Assembly: GCF_048269205.1 (NCBI RefSeq)
Contig: NZ_JBLXJC010000001.1
Span: 124,001-188,000 of the forward strand
Length of the DNA: 64,000 nt
Direction: 5' to 3'
Source of the DNA: Emcibacter sp048269205
Lineage (GTDB): Bacteria > Pseudomonadota > Alphaproteobacteria > Sphingomonadales > Emcibacteraceae
Part shown: positions 9,466-17,228 of the stretch, piece after piece
How the letters are laid out: each line of letters opens with the position of its first letter
Position numbering within the stretch: the first letter of the stretch is position 1
Made by a program: the position numbers and the translations under genes
The notes under the pieces: generated by a model
The model's database searches: none
The model's input: only the letters and a program-made list of their open reading frames with translations
What the model was told of the DNA's origin: nothing

Positions 9466-9873
9466 ATGAAAAAGACACTAAAAACCCTCGCTCTTGTCCT
9501 GGGGGGGCTGATGATGCTTTCACCCTTTGCCAGGGCTGATGAATTCGACAAAAACGATGTTGATCTCTGGACCAAGGAATTTATGGCGTCAGTGGAAAAG
9601 GGCCGGGCCGCCTGGGTTGACGGAAATCTGGGCACCAACGGCGTGGCCTGCGCCCAGTGCCATCCCAATGCAGCCAATACCCATCCGGAGACCTATCCCA
9701 AATTCCAGAAACAGATTGGTCGGGTGGTCGTGTTCGGAGAAATGATCAACTGGTGCATCATCAATCCACTGGAAGGCAAGGCCCTGCCACTGGATGACGA
9801 GACCCTGATCGCCATGCAGGCCTATGCCCGCTGGGAGCGCCGCGGGGTGGCTCTGGATCCGGGCAAGCACTAG
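9466..9873 (+). CDS. Small periplasmic mono-heme cytochrome c, SoxA/TsdA-like
   Basis: 135 residues with a Sec signal peptide (MKKTLKTLALVLGGLMML, cut after 'ARA') and one heme site CAQCH at residues 62-66. The segment after the heme, 'YPKFQKQIGRVVVFGEMINWC' followed by 'LPLDDETLIAMQAYARW', resembles the 'YPxxxxxxGRVxxLExRINxC' and 'AxxxYxxW' pattern of SoxA and thiosulfate dehydrogenase (TsdA) cytochromes. Last gene of the three-gene exported module, 15 bases after the metallophosphoesterase, with a ribosome site GGATGGGAG. I infer that it passes electrons to or from the di-heme protein. A sulfur substrate is only a possibility. Conserved Cys in 'NWCI' could be structural or a heme ligand. 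Confidence 0.85.
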   Translation: MKKTLKTLALVLGGLMMLSPFARADEFDKNDVDLWTKEFMASVEKGRAAWVDGNLGTNGVACAQCHPNAANTHPETYPKFQKQIGRVVVFGEMINWCIINPLEGKALPLDDETLIAMQAYARWERRGVALDPGKH

Positions 9874-9931
9874 AATTCGAAGCATATCACGGACAGCCAT
9901 TTGACTTTGTGGAAGATATCAGACCGGCTGT

Positions 9932-9946
9932 CCGCCCCTTGGGCGG
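9932..9946 (+). terminator. Possible weak terminator hairpin
   Basis: CCGCCC / GGGCGG around CTT, followed by GGTTTGTG, 58 bases after the cytochrome stop. The T tract is poor, so read-through into ccmC is possible. Confidence 0.4.
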
Positions 9947-10019
9947 GGTTTGTGAATTTATGTGGGGAATATGTCCAAAAAACTTGATTAAAACATAAGT
10001 TGGCGATAGACCTCAGATC

Positions 10020-10751
10020 ATGCATAAGTTCGCAAATCCCGCCCGCTTTATGCGGTTGAGTAAACTGATCCAGCCCTGGGCGATCGCGCTTGCCGTCGTC
10101 CTTCTTTCTGTCGGCTCCTACATGTCTCTTTTTGTGGCGCCCGAAGATTATCAGATGGGAGCGACTTTCCGGATCATGTATGTGCATGTGCCGTCCGCCT
10201 ATATGTCTATGTTTGGCTATGTGCTGATGGCGGTGGCCAGCATTGTCGGCATCATCTGGAAACATCCCCTGGCAGATTATACCGCCCGGGCCGCCGCCCC
10301 GATCGGCGCGGCTTTCACCCTGCTTGCCCTGATTACCGGAAGTCTCTGGGGCCAGCCCATGTGGGGCACCTACTGGGAATGGTATGATGCCCGGCTGACG
10401 TCGGTGCTGATCCTGTTTTTTCTTTATCTGGGTTATATGTCCGTGTGGCAGGCCATTGACGACCAGACCCGGGCCGCCCGCATTGCCGCCATTGTCGCCA
10501 TTGTCGGCGTGATCAACATCCCGATCATCAAGTTTTCCGTCGAATGGTGGGCAACCCTGCATCAGCCGGCAAGCCTGATCCGCATGGACGGTCCAAGCAT
10601 TCATCCTGACATGCTGTGGCCGCTGATCATCATGATTCTGGCCTTCAACGCCTATTTTGTCGTGGTGCTGATCTGGCGGTTGCAGAGCCTGATCATGGGT
10701 AAGCGGATCAGGACCCTGCGGCAGCAGCTTGCAGCAAGGAGCGGACAATGA
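10020..10751 (+). CDS. ccmC: Heme-handling protein CcmC
   Basis: Inner-membrane protein that displays heme at the periplasmic face and loads it onto CcmE. 243 residues with six transmembrane segments. The periplasmic tryptophan-rich motif is present as 'MWGTYWEWYDARLTS'; the usual form is WGTxWxWDxRLTS, so a Tyr appears inserted between the last Trp and the Asp. Heme-ligand His candidates lie in 'YVHVPSAYMSM' and 'WWATLHQPAS'. The first gene of the ccmCDEFGHI run, it overlaps ccmD by four bases. No strong ribosome site is visible before the ATG. Confidence 0.96.
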   Translation: MHKFANPARFMRLSKLIQPWAIALAVVLLSVGSYMSLFVAPEDYQMGATFRIMYVHVPSAYMSMFGYVLMAVASIVGIIWKHPLADYTARAAAPIGAAFTLLALITGSLWGQPMWGTYWEWYDARLTSVLILFFLYLGYMSVWQAIDDQTRAARIAAIVAIVGVINIPIIKFSVEWWATLHQPASLIRMDGPSIHPDMLWPLIIMILAFNAYFVVVLIWRLQSLIMGKRIRTLRQQLAARSGQ

Positions 10752-10930
10752 TGGGACAATATGCGGCCTTCGTCTGGTCAAGTTTTGGCATCGCGGCCGC
10801 GGTGATGATTGTACTTGCCCTGCAAAGCTGGTTTGGACGCCAGCGGGATATCAGGCAATTGCGCCAGCTGGAAGAACTGGTGGGGCCGGGGGCCGCCGGG
10901 GATTTTGAAACGAAACAGGAAGACAGGTAG
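10748..10930 (+). CDS. ccmD: Heme exporter small subunit CcmD
   Basis: 60-residue small membrane protein needed for release of holo-CcmE from CcmABC. A single transmembrane helix ('FVWSSFGIAAAVMIVLAL') near the N-terminus is followed by a basic cytoplasmic tail ('GRQRDIRQLRQLE'), the standard CcmD layout. The C-terminus is slightly longer than in some relatives. Its start overlaps the ccmC stop (ATGATG), and it sits exactly where ccmD is expected, between ccmC and ccmE. Confidence 0.92.
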   Translation: MMGQYAAFVWSSFGIAAAVMIVLALQSWFGRQRDIRQLRQLEELVGPGAAGDFETKQEDR

Positions 10931-10935
10931 AGGTG

Positions 10936-11439
10936 ATGACAGCAGAACAGGCCACACAGGCTCCAGGTCCGCGCAGCCGGGCCGCTTCACGCAAGCGCCG
11001 TCGCATGTATCTTGTGGTCACCAGCCTTGCCGTACTGGGGCTGGCGGTGGCGCTGGTGCTGACAGCGCTTCAGGACAGCATTCGCATGTTCTATGATCCC
11101 ACCGAGGCCATTGAACGACAGATTCCGGCCGGCCAGGTCTTTCGCCTTGGCGGCCTGGTGGAAGAAGGCAGCCTGGAACGGGGTACCGATGAGCTTGTCT
11201 ATAAGTTCCGGGTCACCGACGGTAACGAAACCATGCAGGTGGTTTACCGCGGCCAGGTGCCGGATCTGTTCCGTGAAGGCCAGGGTGTAGTCGCCGAGGG
11301 ACATTTGGACGCGAACGGTATCTTCATCGCCAGCGAAGTTCTGGCCAAGCATGATGAAAACTATATGCCCAAGGAAGTGGCTGAAAGCCTGAAGGAACGC
11401 GGCCTCTGGCAGCATGAAAACGAAGGTGCGTCGGAATGA
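10936..11439 (+). CDS. ccmE: Cytochrome c heme chaperone CcmE
   Basis: Periplasm-facing heme chaperone that binds heme covalently through a histidine and delivers it to CcmF/H. One N-terminal anchor ('MYLVVTSLAVLGLAVALVL') is followed by an OB-fold domain ('FRLGGLVEEGSL', 'YRGQVPDLFREGQGVVAEG'). The heme-binding His139 is in 'LAKHDENYMP'. 167 residues, normal for the family. An in-frame GTG three bases earlier (10933) is an alternative start. It overlaps the ccmF start by four bases. Confidence 0.96.
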   Translation: MTAEQATQAPGPRSRAASRKRRRMYLVVTSLAVLGLAVALVLTALQDSIRMFYDPTEAIERQIPAGQVFRLGGLVEEGSLERGTDELVYKFRVTDGNETMQVVYRGQVPDLFREGQGVVAEGHLDANGIFIASEVLAKHDENYMPKEVAESLKERGLWQHENEGASE

Positions 11440-13469
11440 TGGTGGAAACCGGCCATTTCGCCCTGGTGCTGGCTTTTGCCCTGGCGGTGGTCCAGGGCGT
11501 CTTTCCGCTTGCAGGCAGCTACCGGAAGGACGAGCGGCTGATGGCGCTTGCCGCCCCCGCGGCCTACGGTCAGTTTCTGCTGGTGCTGTTGGCTTTTCTT
11601 GTTCTGATGCACGCCTATGTGACCTCGGACTTTTCGGTCCGAAATGTGGCCGTCAACAGCCATACCCTGAAGCCGATGCTGTACAAGATCGCCGGGGTCT
11701 GGGGCAACCATGAGGGATCCATCCTGTTCTGGGCCATGATCCTCGCCCTGTTCGGCGCTATGGTGGCGCTGTTCGGCCGTAACCTGCCCCGCAGCCTCTA
11801 TGTCAGGGTTCTGTCGGTGCAAGCGTTGCTCAGTGTTGGCTTTTATCTTTTCCTGTTGCTGACCTCCAATCCGTTTGAGCGGGTCTTCCCGGTGCCGCCG
11901 GAAGGCAACGGCCTGAACCCGCTGCTTCAGGACCCGGGACTGGTCTTTCATCCCCCGTTTCTCTATCTCGGCTATGTGGGCCTGTCTGTCGCTTTTTCCT
12001 TTGCCGTGGCGGCGCTTCTGGAGGGTCGGGTCGATCCGGCCTGGGCCCGCTGGGTGCGCCCCTGGACCCTGATCGCCTGGTGTTTCCTGACCATCGGCAT
12101 CACGCTTGGCAGCTGGTGGGCTTACTATGAGTTGGGCTGGGGCGGCTGGTGGTTCTGGGACCCGGTGGAAAATGCTTCCTTCATGCCCTGGCTTGTGACG
12201 ACGGCGCTTTTGCATTCGGCCATTGTGGTGGAAAAACGCGACACACTGAAAAGCTGGACCATCCTGCTGGCCATCATCGCCTTTTCTTTCAGTCTGCTCG
12301 GCACCTTCCTGACCCGCTCCGGAGTGATAACATCGGTTCATGCCTTTGCCACCGATCCGGAACGCGGGGTCTTTATCCTGATCTTTCTTCTGCTGGTCAT
12401 TGGCGGCAGCCTGTTGCTTTACGCCCTACGTTATGACCGGTTGCAGCCTGGCGGCCTGTTCGCCCCCATCAGCCGCGAAGGCGCGCTGGTGATGAACAAT
12501 ATGCTCCTGACAGTGGGGGCAGCGACGGTGCTGTTCGGCACATTGTACCCGCTGATCCTGGATGCGCTCAGCGGAGAGAAAATCTCTGTCGGCGCCCCCT
12601 ATTTTGAAATCACTTTCGGCTCGCTGATGATTCCTCTGGTGCTGATGATGGCAGCCGGCCCCTTCCTGCGCTGGAAACGGGCGGACCTTGTCGGAGTGGT
12701 GCATCGCATGCGCCTGGTGTTGTTTGTGGCGTTGGCGGTAATGGTCGGCGGGTATTTCATTGCCCATCATGATGAGAATCACCGGCCGCTTCTGACGGCC
12801 CTGTGGTTCGGGCTCGGCAGTTGGCTGATGCTTGGGACATTTGTGGAACTTGCCGAACGGATCAAGTTGTTCAGGATCCCCCTTGGCGACAGTCTGTCCC
12901 GTCTCGGTCGTCAGACCCGGGCCAGCTGGGGCATGACTCTTGGCCATTTCGGCCTGTCGGTGATGATTTTCGGCATCACGGTCAGCTCAAGCTGGCAGAC
13001 GGAACATCTGGATGTTCTGGTGGCCGGGGACAAGATTGAAATCGGCGGTTATGCGCTCACCTTCAACGGGGTGAAGCCGCTGGCTGGACCCAACTATACA
13101 TCGCTTGCCGGGGAATTTTCTGTCACTGACGAGGCGGGCAAGGTGATCACCCGGCTCATTCCGGAAAGCCGCACCTATGCGAGCCCGCCGATGACCACCA
13201 CCGAAGCGGCCATTCATGCCACTTTCCTCGGCGATCTTTTTGTCGCCATCGGGGAGGGACAGGGGCAGGATGCCGCCGGTCGCGACCGCTGGTCGGTCCG
13301 CGCCTATTACAAGCCCCTGCAGTTCTGGCTCTGGAGCGGGGCCATGATTATGGTGATCGGTGGCCTGATTTCCCTTAGTGACCGGCGTTTCCGCATCGGC
13401 GTGCCGGCGGGCCGGAAAAAGACAACCGTTCCGGCGGATGCGAAGGGGGGGAAAGTTCATGCAGCTTAA
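11436..13469 (+). CDS. ccmF: Cytochrome c heme lyase subunit CcmF
   Basis: Large polytopic inner-membrane subunit of the System I heme lyase, which attaches heme to the CXXCH of apocytochromes. 677 residues with about 14-15 transmembrane segments, as in relatives. The WWD heme-handling motif is 'GWGGWWFWDPVENASFMPW'; conserved His are in 'VNSHTLKPMLYKIAG', 'WGNHEGS', 'FHPPFLYLGYVG' and 'TRSGVITSVHAFA'. The C-terminal periplasmic region includes 'PESRTYASPPMTTTEAAI'. Translationally coupled at both ends: it overlaps ccmE by four bases and ccmG by eleven. Confidence 0.97.
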   Translation: MMVETGHFALVLAFALAVVQGVFPLAGSYRKDERLMALAAPAAYGQFLLVLLAFLVLMHAYVTSDFSVRNVAVNSHTLKPMLYKIAGVWGNHEGSILFWAMILALFGAMVALFGRNLPRSLYVRVLSVQALLSVGFYLFLLLTSNPFERVFPVPPEGNGLNPLLQDPGLVFHPPFLYLGYVGLSVAFSFAVAALLEGRVDPAWARWVRPWTLIAWCFLTIGITLGSWWAYYELGWGGWWFWDPVENASFMPWLVTTALLHSAIVVEKRDTLKSWTILLAIIAFSFSLLGTFLTRSGVITSVHAFATDPERGVFILIFLLLVIGGSLLLYALRYDRLQPGGLFAPISREGALVMNNMLLTVGAATVLFGTLYPLILDALSGEKISVGAPYFEITFGSLMIPLVLMMAAGPFLRWKRADLVGVVHRMRLVLFVALAVMVGGYFIAHHDENHRPLLTALWFGLGSWLMLGTFVELAERIKLFRIPLGDSLSRLGRQTRASWGMTLGHFGLSVMIFGITVSSSWQTEHLDVLVAGDKIEIGGYALTFNGVKPLAGPNYTSLAGEFSVTDEAGKVITRLIPESRTYASPPMTTTEAAIHATFLGDLFVAIGEGQGQDAAGRDRWSVRAYYKPLQFWLWSGAMIMVIGGLISLSDRRFRIGVPAGRKKTTVPADAKGGKVHAA

Positions 13470-13998
13470 AGCGATTTTGCCGCTTGCCGTCTTTGTCGTC
13501 CTGGCCATTGCGCTGGGGGTCGGACTGACGCTCAACCCCCGGGAAATCCCCTCGGCCCTGATTGACAAGCCGGTGCCGGATTTCAGCCTGCCCAATCTGT
13601 CAGGAAACGGGGACGGTATCGTGGCCGCCGACCTTGCGGCGGAAGACGACATCATTCTGGTCAATTTCTTTGCCTCCTGGTGCGGCCCCTGCCGGGTGGA
13701 GCACCCGCAGCTGCAACGGATGGCCTCCGAACATGGCCTCAAAATCTACGGCATAGCCTATAAGGACGAGCCGGAAAACTCACGCGCCTTTCTCGAGACC
13801 CTGGGCGATCCCTATGCGAAGACCGCGGCGGATGTCACCGGCCGGGTCGGTATTGACTGGGGTGTTTACGGCATTCCGGAAACCTTTATCGTCAAAAACG
13901 GCAGGATCATGCATAAACATGTCGGCCCCATCCATGAATGGGAAGTGGAAGATAAAATTATTCCGGTTCTGAAACGACTCAAAGGTGAAGGCGAGTGA
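13459..13998 (+). CDS. ccmG: Thiol:disulfide interchange protein CcmG/DsbE
   Basis: Membrane-anchored periplasmic thioredoxin that keeps the apocytochrome heme-site cysteines reduced. An N-terminal anchor ('LPLAVFVVLAIALGVGL') is followed by a thioredoxin fold with active site Cys75-Gly-Pro-Cys78 in 'FASWCGPCRVEHP'. 'GVYGIPETFIV' carries the cis-proline. I chose the ATG at 13459, with a G-rich ribosome site 5-10 bases upstream and the anchor at the expected position; this gives 179 residues. It overlaps the ccmF end by eleven bases and the ccmH start by four. Confidence 0.96.
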   Translation: MQLKAILPLAVFVVLAIALGVGLTLNPREIPSALIDKPVPDFSLPNLSGNGDGIVAADLAAEDDIILVNFFASWCGPCRVEHPQLQRMASEHGLKIYGIAYKDEPENSRAFLETLGDPYAKTAADVTGRVGIDWGVYGIPETFIVKNGRIMHKHVGPIHEWEVEDKIIPVLKRLKGEGE

Positions 13999-14465
13999 GG
14001 GTTTTTTTTCTGACAATTCTGCTCTGCTGTAGCGCTCAAATGGCGTTGGCCATCGGTGTGGATGATGGCCGCCTGAAGGATCCGGCCCAGGAAGCCCGGG
14101 CCCAGGAACTGATGAAGGAACTGCGCTGCCTGGTCTGCCAGAACCAGTCCATTGTCGACAGCAATGCGGATCTGGCCCAGGACCTGCGTATGGTGGTCAG
14201 GGAACGCATCCGGGCCGGGTATTCAGATGAAGAAGTGCTTGCCTATATGACCGACCGTTATGGCGACTGGGTGCTCCTGAAGCCGCCGTTCAAGAGCAAG
14301 ACCTTCATGCTGTGGGTTGCGCCGCTGGCGCTGCTGCTGATCGGGGCGGTTTTCGTCGTATTGTATCTGGGACGACGAACTTCTTCCACCCCGCCCTCCG
14401 TCCCGCTGAGCCGGGAAGAGGAAGAACGGCTGGAAAAGCTTCTTCATGACGGGGAGGAAAGCTGA
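13995..14465 (+). CDS. ccmH: Cytochrome c maturation protein CcmH (CycL-like)
   Basis: Periplasmic thiol-oxidoreductase subunit of the heme lyase. A signal peptide ('FFLTILLCCSAQMALA') precedes the redox motif Cys45-x-x-Cys48 in 'LRCLVCQNQSIVDSNADLA', the CcmH hallmark. 'VRERIRAGYSDEEVLAYM' and 'YGDWVLLKPPF' are also conserved. One C-terminal transmembrane helix anchors it. 156 residues: the short form, with the TPR domain encoded separately as ccmI. Starts at a GTG overlapping the ccmG stop; its own stop overlaps the ccmI ATG by one base. Confidence 0.95.
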   Translation: MRVFFLTILLCCSAQMALAIGVDDGRLKDPAQEARAQELMKELRCLVCQNQSIVDSNADLAQDLRMVVRERIRAGYSDEEVLAYMTDRYGDWVLLKPPFKSKTFMLWVAPLALLLIGAVFVVLYLGRRTSSTPPSVPLSREEEERLEKLLHDGEES

Positions 14466-15583
14466 TGTACTGGGTTCTGATGGCCGCCCTGCTTGTGCTG
14501 GCGCTGGCCTTTGTGCTTGTCCCCCTGTTCCGCTCTGTAAGGCGGCAGAAAGACGAACATCCCGATAGGGCCGTCTACAGGGCTCAGCTTGCGGAACTGG
14601 AAGAGGATGTGGCCGAAGGCCGCCTGTCCGGTGAAGAGGCGGAAACGGCGCGCCTGGAAATCCAGCGGCGCCTTCTGAAAGCGGCGGACCGGCAGGATAC
14701 GGAAACAGCTTCCAGGACACCGGCCACCGGAAAAGTCATCCTGATTGCCGGTCTGATGATGGCCTGTGCCGCCCTATATCTGGAGGTCGGTACACCGGGT
14801 ATGCCCGATTTCCCGACTGAAAAGGAAGATGCTGCGGCCGAGGGTGATGAAGGGCATCAGAAACTTCTGGAATTTGTGGCCAAAATCAAGGCCCGGCTGG
14901 CGGAGGATCCTTCCTCGAAAGTGGGCTGGATGGCCCTGGGCCAGTTTGAAAACAGGCTTGGCAACTATCCCGCCTCTGCGGCGGCGTTCGAGAACGCCTG
15001 GGAGCTGGACCCCGGTAATTTCGATCTGATGCTCATGTATATGGAAAGCCTGATTGTGCTGTCCGATGGCAAGATGAGCCCGGCGTCCCTCTATATGCTG
15101 GAAAAGGTGCTGGCGCAGAATCCCGACCACCCGGGTGTACAGTATTATGTGGGTCTGACCGATTATCAGGCCGGCAAGAAGAGAGAGGCGCTGGGGCGCT
15201 GGAAATCCATTGTCGCGCAGTCTGCCCCGGATGCCCCCTGGACCCGGCAGATGAATGAGGTTATCGCCATGACCGAACGTGAGCTGGGCCTGCAGTCCGG
15301 AGCTGTGGCCCCCGAAATCGACCGGGATCAGATGCAGGCGGTGCAGGATATGGCACCCGAGGAACAGCAGCAGGTGATCCGCAGCATGGTTGATCGATTG
15401 GCCGCCCGGCTTGAGGAAAATCCCGAGGACGGGGCCGGCTGGCAACGGCTCGGCCGGGCCTGGCAGGTACTGGGAGAACGCGCCCTGGCTATTGATGCTT
15501 ACAAAAAAGCGCTTATATATTCACCAGAAAGTGATAAAGCGGTTCTTGAAAAAGAGCTGGAAAAACTGGAAAATTCCGAGTAA
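14465..15583 (+). CDS. ccmI: Cytochrome c maturation protein CcmI (CycH), TPR type
   Basis: Apocytochrome-binding chaperone of the heme lyase. The 372-residue product has two transmembrane helices ('YWVLMAALLVLALAFVLV' at the start and 'VILIAGLMMACAALYL' around residue 90) flanking a cytoplasmic leucine-zipper-like loop ('AQLAELEEDVAEGRLSGEEA'). A periplasmic TPR domain follows ('GWMALGQFENRLGNYPASAA', 'GWQRLGRAWQVLGERALAI'). Last gene of the ccm run, one-base overlap with ccmH. No terminator of note follows before the next gene. Confidence 0.94.
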   Translation: MYWVLMAALLVLALAFVLVPLFRSVRRQKDEHPDRAVYRAQLAELEEDVAEGRLSGEEAETARLEIQRRLLKAADRQDTETASRTPATGKVILIAGLMMACAALYLEVGTPGMPDFPTEKEDAAAEGDEGHQKLLEFVAKIKARLAEDPSSKVGWMALGQFENRLGNYPASAAAFENAWELDPGNFDLMLMYMESLIVLSDGKMSPASLYMLEKVLAQNPDHPGVQYYVGLTDYQAGKKREALGRWKSIVAQSAPDAPWTRQMNEVIAMTERELGLQSGAVAPEIDRDQMQAVQDMAPEEQQQVIRSMVDRLAARLEENPEDGAGWQRLGRAWQVLGERALAIDAYKKALIYSPESDKAVLEKELEKLENSE

Positions 15584-15642
15584 AATGCAGGCCAGTCGCA
15601 GAAGTCGACGAATTCCCTTCAGAATGATCGGTCGTGTATTTT

Positions 15643-15664
15643 TAAGATTCCGGTAAGATTCCGG
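15643..15664. repeat. 11-bp direct repeat, two copies
   Basis: TAAGATTCCGG occurs twice back to back in the gap between ccmI and the coiled-coil gene. It could be a duplicated protein site or a replication slip. Confidence 0.55.
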
Positions 15665-15710
15665 AATTACAATGATTGCCTTGCGCCTTGGGTAATATGG
15701 CTGAGAACGG

Positions 15711-16079
15711 ATGAAAATTACTTCGAATTCACAATTGCTGGCCTCTCTGGGTTCCCTGGTTGATAACAACCAGCGGGAGACCCAGCAACAGCTCGTGGAC
15801 CGGCAGCAGCTCAAGGAACAGCAGGTCGAGGCCCGTCAGCAGGCCCGGGAGACCGACCGGCAGCAGCAGATAACCCAGAACCGGGACGCCCTGAAAAAAT
15901 CCCAGGAGGATCTCAGGGCCCGCAATCTGGACAAGCTGAAGCAGACCATTTCCGCGGCCACTTCCGAGGAAGAGAAAAAGCAGTCGTCAGTGAACCTGAA
16001 TCTCCGGGAAAGCGTCGGCGGCGCCAAGGGCAAGCCTGCCTTTGAAAGACTTGGCCAGATTGTTGATATCAGAATCTGA
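15711..16079 (+). CDS. Gln-rich coiled-coil protein of unknown function
   Basis: 122 residues, strongly hydrophilic, with no signal peptide or membrane segment. Residues about 15-90 are rich in Gln, Arg, Glu and Lys ('NNQRETQQQLVDRQQLKEQQ', 'ETDRQQQITQNRDALKKSQ') in a heptad-like pattern that predicts a long coiled coil. The C-terminal 35 residues ('SVNLNLRESVGGAKGKPAFE', 'RLGQIVDIRI') look more ordered. The start is the ATG at 15711, though the upstream ribosome site is modest (GAACGG). I do not recognise the family. It lies between the ccm operon and the NUDIX gene, 17 bases before the latter, so the two may be co-transcribed. Confidence 0.65.
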   Translation: MKITSNSQLLASLGSLVDNNQRETQQQLVDRQQLKEQQVEARQQARETDRQQQITQNRDALKKSQEDLRARNLDKLKQTISAATSEEEKKQSSVNLNLRESVGGAKGKPAFERLGQIVDIRI

Positions 16080-16096
16080 GCCTGATATCCTTAGGC

Positions 16097-16666
16097 ATGC
16101 CATTTGAAAACCAGCCATCTCGGAATCATTCCTTCAGCCTGAAAGTACCCAACGGGGACAACCGGGAACGGCACGTCTGCGACAATTGCGAATTTGTCTA
16201 TTACGAAAATCCCAAGATCGTTGTGGGCTCGGTTGTCATCTGGAAGGATGAACCAGGCGCGGAGGATCAGTTCCTGCTTTGTCGCCGGTCCATCAACCCG
16301 CGCCGCGGTTACTGGACCATACCGGCCGGTTTCATGGAACAGAATGAAACAACCGAGGAAGGCGCCATGCGGGAAGCGCGGGAAGAAGCCTGCGCCGACA
16401 TTGAAATCAGGGCGCTGCTGGCGGTCTATAATATTCCGCGTATTTCACAGGTGCAGATGATGCATGTGGCCCGTCTCAGGGAAAAGAAATTTTCCGCCGG
16501 GGAGGAAAGCCTGGAGGTTGGCCTGTTCACATGGGACGAAATTCCCTGGGACGATATTGCCTTTCCCAGCGTGCACTGGGCGCTGGGGCACTACCGGGAA
16601 ATTCGTGACAGGGAGGTCTTTGCCCCCTTCACCAATCCGGAAGGGACCGAGAAGCTAGTCCGTTGA
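16097..16666 (+). CDS. NUDIX hydrolase with N-terminal zinc-ribbon remnant
   Basis: 189 residues. The Nudix box is complete: 'GFMEQNETTEEGAMREAREE' followed by 'ACADI', fitting G-x5-E-x7-REUxEE. The N-terminal 'HVCDNCEFVYYENPK' is the short Cys-x-x-Cys knuckle found in this NudC/ADP-ribose-pyrophosphatase-like group. The enzyme probably hydrolyses a nucleoside diphosphate derivative, but the substrate cannot be read from the sequence. The end of the gene overlaps the end of the convergent ispZ by 12 bases, so the two genes share their stop regions. Confidence 0.9.
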   Translation: MPFENQPSRNHSFSLKVPNGDNRERHVCDNCEFVYYENPKIVVGSVVIWKDEPGAEDQFLLCRRSINPRRGYWTIPAGFMEQNETTEEGAMREAREEACADIEIRALLAVYNIPRISQVQMMHVARLREKKFSAGEESLEVGLFTWDEIPWDDIAFPSVHWALGHYREIRDREVFAPFTNPEGTEKLVR

Positions 16667-17224
16667 GGGGGTGTCTTCGGCCGGTTCTTCCTTCTGGTAC
16701 TTCATGATCAAGGGCAGCTGGGCCATGGCAAAGACAAAACTTAGCGGCAGGAACAGCCACAGTTTGGCAGCAATCCAGGTATCCGTTGAATAATTGCGCC
16801 AGACATATTCGTTCAGTAGCGCACAGACGATAAAGAACAGTCCCCAGCGGAAATTCATCTTGTGCCAGGCGATATCCTCCATGGGGGGAAAGCCGGCTTC
16901 CATCACATTGCGAATGAAAGGCTTCTTCAGGGCCGTGCCCAAAAGCAGAGTGGCGGCAAACATGCTGTAGAGAATGGTCGGTTTCAGCTTGATGAAAGTT
17001 TCGTCTTCGAAATAGATGGTGGCGCTGCCGAAGACAACCACAAGGCCCACGGAAATCCACATCATCGTGGAAATCTGCCCGAGCAGGATTTTGGAGGCAA
17101 TCATGGAAATGATCATCACCACCATGAAGATGGCCGTGGCGCTGAAAATTCCGACCTGTCCATTGGCGACAAAGAAAATGACCAATGGTCCGGCTTCGAT
17201 CAGTAGCTTGTATAGTTGATTCAT
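16655..17224 (-). CDS. ispZ: Inner membrane septation protein A (IspZ/YciB family)
   Basis: 189-residue membrane protein with about five or six helices, of the YciB/IspZ family linked to envelope maintenance and intracellular septation. Landmarks are 'LLIEAGPLVIFFVAN', 'KLKPTILYSMFAATLL', 'WHKMNFRWGLFFIVCALLNE' and 'TDTWIAAKLW', all characteristic. I took the ATG at 17224-17222, preceded by GGAGAG; a longer frame would run into ftsY. The gap to the ftsY stop is only four bases, so it is the last gene of the leftward operon mtaB-ftsY-ispZ. Confidence 0.9.
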   Translation of the reverse strand: MNQLYKLLIEAGPLVIFFVANGQVGIFSATAIFMVVMIISMIASKILLGQISTMMWISVGLVVVFGSATIYFEDETFIKLKPTILYSMFAATLLLGTALKKPFIRNVMEAGFPPMEDIAWHKMNFRWGLFFIVCALLNEYVWRNYSTDTWIAAKLWLFLPLSFVFAMAQLPLIMKYQKEEPAEDTPSTD

Positions 17225-17228
17225 GACC

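Noticed and set aside
9466..9873. Assignment of the mono-heme cytochrome as true SoxA
   Set aside because: The resemblance is limited to the post-heme segment; soxX, soxY, soxZ and soxB are absent, so only a SoxA/TsdA-like fold is claimed.
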